64,000 nt of DNA from Procambarus clarkii (taxonomy: Eukaryota; Arthropoda; Malacostraca; Decapoda; Cambaridae). This document shows positions 38,501 to 63,837 of this stretch, in pieces. How positions within the stretch are numbered: the stretch's first letter is position 1; the number at the start of each line of letters is the position of its first letter. The position numbers and the translations under genes were made by a program. Location of the stretch: the NCBI RefSeq assembly GCF_040958095.1, contig NC_091209.1, positions 2,924,112 through 2,988,111 on the forward strand, read 5' to 3'. The notes beneath the pieces were generated by a model, which worked only from the letters and a program-made list of their open reading frames with translations, was not told where the DNA came from and ran no database searches.

Positions 38501-41500
38501 ATACATAAACCACAAGTGAAGATTAACAATCTTTGGACAACACCCACCAGTGGGACTCGAACCCAGAAAGCACAACTACCTTCCAGTAGCTGCCATAACT
38601 AGTATGCTTTAACCCACTACACCATCAGACCCTACAAAAGAAGTAGAGACTTCGAGATATATATACATCTCAAATATCTCCACTTTCCGAGGGCACCAGA
38701 TGAGTGTGAGGTTAGTCTGCATTTTTCGTCAAGCCACTGTCAATGTGAGAGAACTCGTGTCCAGCTTATAAGCCTATACATGCATAAACCACAAGTGAAG
38801 ATTAACAATCTTTGGACAACACCCACCAGTAGGACTCGAACCCAGAAAGCACAACTACCTTCCAGTAGCTGCCATAACTAGTATGCTTTAACCCACTACA
38901 CCATCAGACCCTACAAAAGAAGTAGAGACTTCGAGATATATATACATCTCAAATATCTCCACTTCCGAGGGCACCAGATGAGTGTGAGGTTAGTCTGCAT
39001 TTTTCGTCAAGCCACTGTCAATGTGAGAGAACTCGTGTCCAGCTTATAAGCCTATACTTGCATAAACCACAAGTGAAGATTAACAATCTTTGGACAACAC
39101 CCACCAGTGGGACTCGAACCCAGAAAGCACAACTACCTTCCAGTAGCTGCCATAACTAGTATGCTTTAACCCACTACACCATCAGACCCTACAAAAGAAG
39201 TAGAGACTTCGAGATATATATACATCTCAAATATCTCCACTTCCCGAGGGCACCAGATGAGTGTGAGGTTAGTCTGCATTTTTCGTCAAGCCACTGTCAA
39301 TGTGAGAGAACTCGTGTCCAGCTTATAAGCCTATACTTGCATAAACCACAAGTGAAGAATAACAATCTTTGGACAACACCCACCAGTGGGACTCGAACCC
39401 AGAAAGCACAACTACCTTCCAGTAGCTGCCATAACTAGTATGCTTTAACCCACTACACCATCAGACCCTACAAAAGAAGTAGAGACTTCGAGATATATAT
39501 ACATCTCAAATATCTCCACTTTCCGAGGGCACCAGATGAGTGTGAGGTTAGTCTGCATTTTTCGTCAAGCCACTGTCAATGTGAGAGAACTCGTGTCCAG
39601 CTTATAAGCCTATACTTGCATAAACCACAAGTGAAGATTAACAATCTTTGGACAACACCCACCAGTGGGACTCGAACCCAGAAAGCACAACTACCTTCCA
39701 GTAGCTGCCATAACTAGTATGCTTTAACCCACTACACCATCAGACCCTACAAAAGAAGTAGAGACTTTCGAGATATATATACATCTCAAATATCTCCACT
39801 TCCCGAGGGCACCAGATGAGTGTGAGGTTAGTCTGCATTTTTCGTCAAGCCACTGTCAATGTGAGAGAACTCGTGTCCAGCTTATAAGCCTATACTTGCA
39901 TAAACCACAAGTGAAGAATAACAATCTTTGGACAACACCCACCAGTGGGACTCGAACCCAGAAAGCACAACTACCTTCCAGTAGCTGCCATAACTAGTAT
40001 GCTTTAACCCACTACACCATCAGACCCTACAAAAGAAGTAGAGACTTCGAGATATATATACATCTCAAATATCTCCACTTTCCGAGGGCACCAGATGAGT
40101 GTGAGGTTAGTCTGCATTTTTCGTCAAGCCACTGTCAATGTGAGAGAACTCGTGTCCAGCTTATAAGCCTATACATGCATAAACCACAAGTGAAGATTAA
40201 CAATCTTTGGACAACACCCACCAGTGGGACTCGAACCCAGAAAGCACAACTACCTTCCAGTAGCTGCCATAACTAGTATGCTTTAACCCACTACACCATC
40301 AGACCCTACAAAAGAAGTAGAGACTTCGAGATATATATACATCTCAAATATCTCCACTTTCCGAGGGCACCAGATGAGTGTGAGGTTAGTCTGCATTTTT
40401 CGTCAAGCCACTGTCAATGTGAGAGAACTCGTGTCCAGCTTATAAGCCTATACTTGCATAAACCACAAGTGAAGATTAACAATCTTTGGACAACACCCAC
40501 CAGTGGGACTCGAACCCAGAAAGCACAACTACCTTCCAGTAGCTGCCATAACTAGTATGCTTTAACCCACTACACCATCAGACCCTACAAAAGAAGTAGA
40601 GACTTCGAGATATATATACATCTCAAATATCTCCACTTCCCGAGGGCACCAGATGAGTGTGAGGTTAGTCTGCATTTTTCGTCAAGCCACTGTCAATGTG
40701 AGAGAACTCGTGTCCAGCTTATAAGCCTATACTTGCATAAACCACAAGTGAAGATTAACAATCTTTGGACAACACCCACCAGTGGGACTCGAACCCAGAA
40801 AGCACAACTACCTTCCAGTAGCTGCCATAACTAGTATGCTTTAACCCACTACACCATCAGACCCTACAAAAGAAGTAGAGACTTCGAGATATATATACAT
40901 CTCAAATATCTCCACTTCCCGAGGGCACCAGATGAGTGTGAGGTTAGTCTGCATTTTTCGTCTAGCCACTGTCAATGTGAGAGAACTCGTGTCCAGCTTA
41001 TAAGCCTATACTTGCATAAACCACAAGTGAAGATTAACAATCTTTGGACAACACCCACCAGTGGGACTCGAACCCAGAAAGCACAACTACCTTCCAGTAG
41101 CTGCCATAACTAGTATGCTTTAACCCACTACACCATCAGACCCTACAAAAGAAGTAGAGACTTTGAGATATATATACATCTCAAATATCTCCACTTCCCG
41201 AGGGCACCAGATGAGTGTGAGGTTAGTCTGCATTTTTCGTCAAGCCACTGTCAATGTGAGAGAACTCGTGTCCAGCTTATAAGCCTATACTTGCATAAAC
41301 CACAAGTGAAGAATAACAATCTTTGGACAACACCCACCAGTGGGACTCGAACCCAGAAAGCACAACTACCTTCCAGTAGCTGCCATAACTAGTATGCTTT
41401 AACCCACTACACCATCAGACCCTACAAAAGAAGTAGAGACTTCGAGATATATATACATCTCAAATATCTCCACTTTCCGAGGGCACCAGATGAGTGTGAG

Positions 41501-41697
41501 GTTAGTCTGCATTTTTCGTCAAGCCACTGTCAATGTGCAACCTGTCCTCTTAAAAAGAACGTCAACAGTTGCCGTTTGACTCTACGGCTGTTTTTGGACG
41601 TTATTTTGTCTTAAACTACGTCTATTTTCGCTTCCATGGACTATCTCTTGTTATACAATGAAATACCACACTCTTATTATTCTATAACTCACTGACT

Positions 41698-42310
41698 ATG
41701 CTCTGATATATGTTCTTCAAGTAAAAATACATATATTTTTGCCTTAATTAGGCCATAATCCAGAAAATTCCAGCCCATCGATCTTTATATTTAGGAAAAC
41801 ATCTAATAAATTTGGAAATGAATTTTTCGTTCGCCGACAGTTTCCTGTTACTATTTAGTCTTTTATGCTTTAATGTCGCTGGTCATTGTGACTTTCCCAG
41901 GATTTATATATGTTTTGTAGTAGCATTTAGTCACACTACAGTAATTTAACTAATGGGAAACCTTTATAGTCGTCGTAAATTAGTAATAATCATTTATCAA
42001 ATAATAAATTAGCAAACATGTACAACTTCTTATGTTACGACTTTTCGGGTAGGCCGTTCTGTTTGTTTACAACCCCAATGCTTCAAAAAACACAATACTT
42101 TTAATATATAAGTGACTAAGTATGCTCTAATACATGGTCCTCAATGAAAATTATGTTTTTTTTTGTTAATTTGTCCATAATGAATAAGATTCGTTACTGT
42201 TGATCTTTATATTAAGAAAAACATCTAAGAAATTTGGTATTGAATTTTCGTTCAAATAAAGTTTCCAGTTACTATTTCCTAGTTATCCTTAAATGTAGGT
42301 GGTCATTATT
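41698..42310. repeat. diverged direct duplication, about 420-bp spacing
   Basis: 41698-41905 and 42120-42310 align along their length. Shared words are ATGCTCTRATAYATG, GATCTTTATATT, AAAACATCTAA, AAATTTGG, GTTACTATTT and GGTCATT. Identity is clearly well below that of the nearby satellites, so this is an older tandem duplication, perhaps a decayed satellite dimer. Confidence 0.7.
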
Positions 42311-43284
42311 TTACTGTTATGTATATAGAAATTTAGCATTATGCATTTATAATACAGAACAATTTGGTCATTCCACTGCCTCATAATTATATAAAATACA
42401 TTGTGACAAATACTTGATAATTAAAATCAGAGTTTTTTGACAACTATAAAAAATCCTGTTGAAATCATGCCGTTTTGAGTTGTCATACGCTTCTTAGTAA
42501 ATAATATTGTGTAATGTTTGGCACAATTTATCACTGTATTTACAAACTGTTTAGGTATTAATGTATTCATTTTTTTTAATGTGTAATATGTTACTTAATC
42601 CTAAACTTCTTTTGCAACATTTATATCAGTTATAAATAATTGTCGCGAAACGGCGTATGAAAAAATAAATTTCGCCAAATGAAATTAGTGTATCGGCGAT
42701 CGAGCGGCCATATTTAAAAGTGCATACTCTTGTCACTGTCCTGACATTAGTTTTCGATGTACGTATTTCATTTTTGTACCAATGTGTTCGCAATAGAATG
42801 TTCTAGAAGAACATAAGTATAAAACGTCACATAAATATGTGTTCGACCGGCAACATATATAAAAACTACGTCGATTATACTCGTCGTGTCAATAATACAA
42901 TTGTTTTACCACGCTGATTCAATGCCATACTGTTTTCTCAAATAAGCTCTTCGGCTATTAGAGAAAACGTAAATTTCATGGCGAACATTTGTAAACTATC
43001 CCCAAGTAGATCTGATCGAAATTGGAATTTATACAAATATTTATTCTCGTGTTGCCCGCCACTGTCACCCTTGAGTAACCAGAAACGGATATACAGTAAA
43101 AACTAGGCTAACTCATCCTAATCCTTGCACAAGCCCTCCAGAATTTATTTATTGAAGATCAGCAAAAAATTATTGCGCAGCTCATATTATACAGTTTAAG
43201 AATGAGATTTCCTTGTTCTAAAGGAATGAAAATGACACTGCCTTAATCTCAGTCGATTAAGTCAGTGTCTGGGATGCTCCCGGT

Positions 43285-43318
43285 GCCCGTGCCTGGTGCT
43301 CGTGCACCAGGCACGGGC
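43285..43318. other. perfect GC-rich hairpin
   Basis: GCCCGTGCCTGGTGC, loop TCGT, then the exact reverse complement GCACCAGGCACGGGC: a 15-bp perfect stem with a 4-nt loop. It is GC-rich in an AT-rich neighbourhood. A T-rich stretch does not follow directly. Confidence 0.85.
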
Positions 43319-43820
43319 GATAGTGTACGTTTAATTGTTCTTTTAGTGTAAATAACGGAATAAAATGTAAGACATATAGTCTGCAGATCTTTTTCCAGAT
43401 GTCTTTTATTTTTTTCCTAAATAAAACTAAGATATTGCGAATTTTGCTTAACAAGTACATTAATTATTAACTTTTTGTCTTTATTATTGTTATAATTAAA
43501 AGAATTACATCTTGTTTTTTTGCTTATGTACAAAACATAGTCTAATAACAACAGTTCGTTGCCCCTAAATCATCACAACATAACCAGTTTACTCATGTCA
43601 TCGCCCCTAAATCAACAAAAACAACCAGTGTATTATTGTAAATAAGTATATCTTATGATTTCTTAGCAATGGTAAGACATTTTTAAGACTCTAACCTTCG
43701 TAAGAAGGTATGCTGTATACGAACTGAACGACCTCGCTTCACAACAAAAACATGGCCACATGAGTTGGATTATTCCGGTAATATTGAGCTACTGTTCATT
43801 GTTATTAGTTTACCAATACT

Positions 43821-43858
43821 GTTAGGGAATGTCATAAGAGTTAGGGAATGTCATAAGA
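43821..43858. repeat. 19-bp tandem duplication
   Basis: GTTAGGGAATGTCATAAGA occurs twice back to back with no difference. Confidence 0.9.
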
Positions 43859-43904
43859 GTAGTCACAGGGCAACCAAAGATACCCAGCTTCTGGGTACGG
43901 GATC

Positions 43905-44095
43905 TTTGCCCGAAACGCTATGCGTGCTAGTGGCTTTACAATAATAATAATAATTTATTTAGGAAAAATATATACATAGATGCAGAGTTACAGTACAAAC
44001 ATTCTGTTTGATTTATAGATAGAGGTAGTACATACAATACCTAAAGCCACTAGTACGAATAGCGTTTCGGGCAAGATTGTAAAATCATCATTATT
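43905..44095. repeat. two SINE 3' ends in inverted arrangement
   Basis: GCCCGAAACGCTATGCGTGC followed by TAGTGGCTTTA (about 43909-43939) faces its reverse complement TAAAGCCACTAGTACG-AATAGCGTTTCGGGC (about 44041-44072) across about 100 bp. The same module occurs near 55530, 62957 and 63692. At 55530 it forms the distal part of a tRNA-headed SINE, so these are probably SINE ends. Confidence 0.65.
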
Positions 44096-44276
44096 CCTAT
44101 TTTCTCTCTTAACCCCCAGTGTACCTTCTCGTATATTAATAAATAAATAACCAGGTTTTTTTATGCGGCTGTGCTGAAAGCCTGACGTAAAATAAATCAT
44201 TGTGTCGGAGAACAGGAAGCTACAAATTAGGCTTGTATTGAGGTTCCCCCCTCCCCCCTTTCCCCCCAATTACAGG

Positions 44277-44759
44277 TCTTGTCTAATTACCACAAGCTAC
44301 CACAAGCTACACAAGCTTCACAAAGCTTCCTGGCAATACGTTAGTAATGAATAAATATGATATGTTAGGCTGACCTAACCTAACCTAACCTAATCAAACC
44401 TAACCAAATCTAACCTAACCAAATCTAACCTAACCAAATCTAACCTAACCAAATCTAACCTAACCAAATCTAACCTAACTTAATCAAACCTAACCTAACC
44501 TAACCTAACCTAACCTAACCTCACCTCACCTAACCGATGCTTGGATCGTCGACTTGATTTGGTGTCACCATTTCTTTATTTTCATTTAATTTCTTTATAG
44601 AAAGATACTTTTTCAGATTAAAATTATGTTTTTTCGTGTTGTACATTCAGTACCAACATTATAATGAGTAAATATATCTTATTTATTCATTACTAACATA
44701 TTGCCAGGAAGCTATGTGAAGCTTGTGTAGCTTGTGGTAGCTTGTAATTAGACAGACCG
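44277..44759. mobile_element. foldback/MITE-like element with CCTAA core
   Basis: Terminal inverted repeats of about 80 bp (44281-44362 and 44671-44753) share GTCTAATTAC, CTACCACAAGCTACACAAGC and GGCAATA.GTTAGTAATG. The element is flanked by an 11-bp direct repeat CCAATTACAGG (44266-44276) and CCAATTACTGG (44760-44770, one mismatch), consistent with a target-site duplication. The core (44372-44534) is CCTAA pentamers mixed with CCAAATCTAA variants. No ORF is present. A related copy of the inner TIR segment occurs at 61243-61330 and 61786-61835. Confidence 0.75.
44372..44534. repeat. interstitial CCTAA (TTAGG-type) repeat
   Basis: Runs of CCTAA pentamers alternate with a 15-bp CTAACCTAACCAAAT variant. 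CCTAA/TTAGG is the ancestral arthropod telomere motif. Here it is degenerate and enclosed in a foldback element, so it is not a chromosome end. Confidence 0.85.
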
Positions 44760-44865
44760 CCAATTACTGGTGGAGTAAATCAGCCTAGCCTACTTCTTCC
44801 TAGCATAACCTAGCCAACACTAGCCAAGCCTAGTCTACCCTTGCCTAGCCTAGCAAACAGCCCTT

Positions 44866-45560
44866 GAACCCCCTACTGTTAAGACTGCTCTCTGATTGTA
44901 CCTATGACACCTATTATTAATTTCCTTCTGTATCTTTAGCTCCAGTATGTTGTTATATTATGCTGTGCAAATTTGGGACCTGGCCCTCTAGTATCTTACA
45001 TATATGTATTATTTGATGCCATTCTTGTCTCGTGTCCAGAGAGTAAATTTTGAGAGCTTTGAGACGGTCTCAATTATTTAGATGTTTTATCATTTATATG
45101 TTTGCTGTTTATGGTCTCTTTATTTCCTCTAATTCAGAGATTTCTCCTGTTCAGAAAGGGGGAGTCAGTACCGAGCAATGCTCAAGATGGGACAGCACCA
45201 GTTATTTGAATAGTATTAGCATTACTGTGGGTAGGGTCTTTGAATTTTAACATTCTCATAAACCATTCCATTATTTTTCTGGCCGCCACTATATTTGCTC
45301 GGTTATGTTCACAAAGTGTGAGGTCGTCAGACGTCGTAATTCTCAGATCTCTTGCATGTTTGTTCCTTCTTAGAGTGGGTCTGATTGTGTCCTGTGTTCC
45401 TTGTTTCATTTAATTTCCTCGTTTCTACCATACTTCAGCACCTGTAACTTATCACTGTTAAAATCATGTTATTTCTGTTTTTTCAATGTCTCCTACAGTG
45501 CCAATTTACTTGTGTCTTCTGTATCATCTGTAAAGTTTCATTGTTCAAATTTCAGTTATA
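44866..45560 (-). mobile_element. LINE 3' fragment (copy A), C-terminal RT region
   Basis: The minus strand matches the 3' part of the larger element at 46340-49050 over roughly 600 bp. Both have the translated run SDxLxxxEHNxANIVAARK (45269-45330 here; 46990-47060 there) and the downstream SLERR-type C-terminus region. Only a C-terminal RT-downstream segment is present, so it is 5'-truncated, and frameshifts are evident. It is a dead copy upstream of the KDZ gene. Confidence 0.7.
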
Positions 45561-45883
45561 TTTTGCTTGTATTTTCACATGTATTAATTTTATTTTTATC
45601 TCAGTTTAATTACTGAAAAAATGCCAAGAAGTTAATATGTAAACAAAAAGTGCTTATGAGATTTGCATGTTACAACTCTCATTTGCAGTTTTTGGATGGT
45701 GGTGCAAATATGCATCCTACCGTGTTCTTGTAGTTTTATATAATTAATCTAAACTGATTCTATTTTATGCCTGGTTTTAAATAGTTTTGTACCTTTTGGG
45801 TAAATTTTACAGCAGCCCAACATCAATTTCAATCGGTGATATTGTTTCTCATGCAGTCGAATATCTGAGAGCTCATTGCAACA

Positions 45884-60812
<14,929 letters not shown>

Positions 60813-61004
60813 GTAGCTTTAAGTAGCAAAGCAAAGATAAAATAACAAGTATTCTCTACCCCTGGGTTGGCAAATGTTCTTTGCCCAAATCATCGTCATG
60901 TTAATTTTGCATCCCTATGTTGCTCAAGAAAGATTTGTTTTCAAATTAGTTTTTATTTTTATTAATTACCCTCAAAGTTTTGTTTAGTTTAGAAATGCTT
61001 ATTA

Positions 61005-61010
61005 AATAAA
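61005..61010 (+). terminator. probable polyadenylation signal of the KDZ gene
   Basis: AATAAA lies about 195 bp after the stop codon and is followed by TTGTAGTTGTAGTTATGTG, a GT-rich downstream element. Confidence 0.55.
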
Positions 61011-61242
61011 TTGTAGTTGTAGTTATGTGCAATTTCTTTGCTTTCCTTCAAAAAACACACACACAAAAAAAAAAGGTAAACATGAAAAATGAGTGCCCAA
61101 ATGAGATACAGAAAACTTTTTTAGTATCAGTAGTTGACAAATGGAATGCATCAGGAAGTCATGTTGTGGAGGCAGACTCTGTACAAAGTTTCAAGTGTAG
61201 ATATGACAGCCCAGTAGGTTCAGGAAACTACTTCTTTTGAGA

Positions 61243-61835
61243 TGATGCTTCCTAGCATTACGTAAGTAATGAAGAAATATGATATATTTACTCACTATAA
61301 TGTTGGTACTGAATGTATAACATGGAAATACACATTTTTACTCTGAAATAATCATATTTTATAACGAAATTATACGAAACTTAACTCGCAGTTCAACACA
61401 GGAAGTCTACATTCTAAGCCTGGTAGCACTCGAAATTATTGACAACACTGAAGTAGACAGCTTAATTATTTCTGACTCCCTTTCTTCACTACGAGCAATA
61501 AACAGTTTGCAATCATGTAATAACGTGCTTGTCTTGGAAGCTAGACATAGATATATAAGAATAGCAAGAGGGGTAAATATAAAAATGTTGTGGATTCCTT
61601 CTCACATTGGCATGCAAGAACATGACAATAAATAAGCCTCTGTATCTCTTTCCACTTCGGCTCACAAGATGGGTATAGGGTGCATAATAAATGCGCTAAA
61701 GAGAGAATGTTGTGGCTTTGGGTAATTAGATGATTCAAATTTTGTTATAAAATTATGTTAGTTTAGAGTAAAAATAAGTTTTTTTTTCATGATGTTCTAC
61801 ATTCAGCACCAACAATATAGTGAGTAAATATATCG
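61243..61835. mobile_element. composite repeat: foldback-family ends around a LINE relic
   Basis: The left part (GCTTCCTAGCATTACG, then TATATTTACTCACTATAATG) is the reverse complement of sequence at 44640-44715 in the foldback element. The right part (TTCTACATTCAGCACCAACA) matches it in the other orientation. They bracket the RNase H relic at 61402-61635. Confidence 0.6.
61402..61635 (+). pseudogene. LINE RNase H domain relic
   Basis: No ATG is needed. The frame reads LVALEIIDNTEVDSLIISDS, then LSSLRAIN, and later KMLWIPSHIGMQEHDNK before a TAA. The Glu of ALE, the Asp of SDS and the IPSHIG motif are typical RNase H landmarks of LINE polyproteins. It stops at 61633, just before the expected catalytic Asp. 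Confidence 0.78.
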
Positions 61836-61867
61836 TATATTTATATTTATATATTTATTTATTTATT

Positions 61868-61937
<70 letters not shown>

Positions 61938-61940
<3 letters not shown>

Positions 61941-62322
61941 GTACCTAGTAGCCAGAATGCACTTCTCGGCCTACTATACAAGGCCCGATTTGCCTAATAA
62001 GCCAAGTTTTCATGAATTAATATATTTTCTCTAATTATTTTCTTATGAAATGATAAAGCTACCCATTTAATTATGTATGAGGTCATTTTTTTTTAATGGA
62101 GCTAAAATTGACGTAGAAATATGACCGAACCTAACCAACCCTACCTAACCTAACCTAACCTATCTTTATAGGTTAGGTTAGGTTAGGTAGCCAAAAAAGT
62201 TAGGTTAGGTTAGGTTAGGTAGGTTAGGTAGTCGAAAAACAATTATTTCATGAAAACTAGGCTTATTAGGCAAATCGGGCCTTGCATAGTAGGCTGACAA
62301 GTGCGTTCTGGCTACTAGGTAC

Positions 62323-62325
<3 letters not shown>
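61938..62325. mobile_element. palindromic MITE in (TA)n, copy 5
   Basis: Full-length 388-bp copy with the GTCGTACCTAGTAGCCAGAA terminus and its reverse complement. Its centre is oriented as in copy 3. It is flanked by (TA)n on both sides. Confidence 0.88.
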
Positions 62326-62407
<82 letters not shown>

Positions 62408-62410
<3 letters not shown>

Positions 62411-62786
62411 GTACCTAGTAGCCAGAACGCACTTCTGAGCCTACTATGCAAGGCCCGATTTGTCTAATAAGCCAAGTTTTCATGAATTAATTGTTTTTCA
62501 TCTACCTAACCTACCTAACCTAACCTAATCTAACTTTTTCGGCTACCTAACCTAACCTAACCTATAAAGATAGGTTAGGTTAGGTTAGGTAGGGTTGGTT
62601 AGGTTCGGTCATATATCTACGTTAATTTTAACTCCAATAAAAAAAAATTGACCTCATACATAATGAAATGGGAAGCTTTATCATTTCATAAGAAAAAAAT
62701 TAGAGAAAATATATTAATTCAGGAAAACTTGGCTTATTAGGCAAATTGGGCCTTGCATAGTAGGCTGATAAGTGAGTTCTAGGTAC

Positions 62787-62789
<3 letters not shown>
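62408..62789. mobile_element. palindromic MITE in (TA)n, copy 6
   Basis: 382-bp copy in the opposite orientation to copy 5, separated from it only by (TA)n. The right terminus lost a few bases (GAGTTCTAGGTACGAC, missing GGCTACT). Confidence 0.87.
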
Positions 62790-62854
<65 letters not shown>

Positions 62855-62889
62855 TATGTATATATATTTATATATATATATATTTATTT

Positions 62890-63000
62890 ATTTATATATA
62901 TACAAGAAGGTACATTGGGTTTGTGAGAATACATTGGATAGTACAGTATTTACATTCTTGTAAAGCCACTAGTACGCGCAGCGTTTCGGGCAGGTCCTTA
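62890..63000. repeat. SINE 3' end
   Basis: Starts with TATATACAAGAAGGTACATT and contains TTACATTCTTGTAAAGCCAC followed by TAGTACGCGCAGCGTTTCGGGC. This is the same module as the distal part of the SINE at 55490-55765. The tRNA-like head was not found downstream; 63000-63380 shows nothing I can name. Confidence 0.6.
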
Positions 63001-63385
63001 ATCTAACAGATAATTTTAAGTAGGTAATTTCAATCAGAATTGATAAATGATAAAGATACAATACAAGAGAAAAATGAGATGAGAGAGATAAGTAAGTATA
63101 TTAAAGCACATTGTTATATTAAAGCTCTGATTGATTACATTGACAGCTTGATTAGTAATTTAAACAAGATTAATAGACACCATACAGCAGATTGACAGCA
63201 CATATAAGACAGCAATGATCACAATGGTAAAGATGTTCAGAATGGGTACATAAAGATTGGGAGACTGGGTAGCAAAAGATACAGATAAACAAGATTTATA
63301 AACACCTTCAACTATTCCATGGTCCAGGGATTTTCTGAAAAGGAGTTTCACTGACAAACATAGTGAATTTGCCAGTTCAGTTCCT

Positions 63386-63690
63386 TTACGACTTGGGACT
63401 GAAATACATTTTCACACTTTGGGCTTTTGAGTCTTTTAGTTTGTCAATGCTCTTCCTGATTGTGTAGCGTGTAATTGGTATTTCCCTTAATTCATTCTCT
63501 TTACCTCCGACAAACATTTGTGTGGGTGATTGGATGTCATTCAAGCTTTCTAGTGTGAACACTGATGTAAAGTATTCATTCAGTGTGTTTGCTGCCCTTT
63601 TATCGTGCAACTTAACATTGTTAGTCTCATCTTTTATGGGTCCTACTCTGCTGTAATGGGTTTTTGTTTGGGTTTTACTTCGTATATATT
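63386..63690 (-). pseudogene. LINE pre-RT fragment
   Basis: The minus strand encodes KRAANTLNEYFTSVFTLESL and then EIPITRYTIRKSIDKLKDSK, the segment just before the RT domain of LINEs. The corresponding region in the intron 1 LINE lies at 47700-47900. The frame ends at about 63386 without RT motifs. Confidence 0.7.
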
Positions 63691-63691
63691 T

Positions 63692-63730
63692 GGCCGAAAC
63701 GCTATGCGTATTAGTGGCTTTAGGTATTGT
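63692..63730 (+). repeat. SINE end module between two LINE pieces
   Basis: GGCCGAAACGCTATGCGTAT then TAGTGGCTTTAGGTATTGTA, the same module as at 43909 and 44041. It separates the two LINE fragments. Confidence 0.65.
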
Positions 63731-63837
63731 ATTTTAAATTTAAAATATTTGCCCCAAGGAGAGAGTTTATTGGGAGTACTTAGCTGTGTCATTAGGCAGA
63801 TAATTAACTATACAATTTGCTGTGCTCCGTCCTTTTA

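Larger units (their letters stand above)
24001..41537 (-). repeat. 279-bp satellite array with tRNA-like head, about 63 copies
   Basis: A 279-bp monomer is repeated head to tail for 17.5 kb with very few differences between copies; starts at 24280, 24560 and 24839 give periods of 279-280. Read on the minus strand, each unit starts with a tRNA-like segment: TGGTGTAGTGGGTTAA (A-box region) and, about 60 bp downstream, GGTTCGAGTCC, a perfect match to the B-box consensus GGTTCGANNCC. The rest of the monomer is non-tRNA sequence with the palindromic ATATATATACATCTC stretch. The layout is that of a tRNA-derived SINE that became a satellite. The tRNA head is degenerate: the acceptor arm does not pair, so these are not functional tRNA genes. 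Stop-free ORFs of 126 codons (30409, 32918, 36264) occur only in variant monomers. Confidence 0.93.
41538..43740. other. AT-rich sequence without a recognisable gene
   Basis: The satellite ends abruptly after CACTGTCAATGTG, and sequence of a different composition begins with CAACCTGTCCTCTT. I see no ORF with a recognisable domain. The stretch contains a diverged direct duplication (41698-42310) and a perfect hairpin (43285-43318), listed separately. The remainder, 42330-43260, shows nothing I can name. Confidence 0.6.

Noticed and set aside
30409..38602. Repeated ORFs of 60-126 codons in the 279-bp array
   Set aside because: They appear only where variant monomers lose a stop, and the frame runs through the tRNA-like head. 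They are shadows of the satellite.
24001..41537. Array of functional tRNA genes
   Set aside because: A and B boxes are present, but the acceptor stem does not pair and the T-stem has a mismatch, so a cloverleaf is not supported. It is a tRNA-derived repeat.
24001..41537. CRISPR-like array
   Set aside because: Whole 279-bp monomers are near-identical with no unique spacers, and the window is eukaryotic.
43988..44269. 93-codon minus-strand ORF
   Set aside because: It covers a SINE end and the edge of the foldback element and has no domain.
44372..44534. A chromosome-end telomere
   Set aside because: The CCTAA repeat is short and degenerate, enclosed in a foldback element and flanked by ordinary sequence on both sides.
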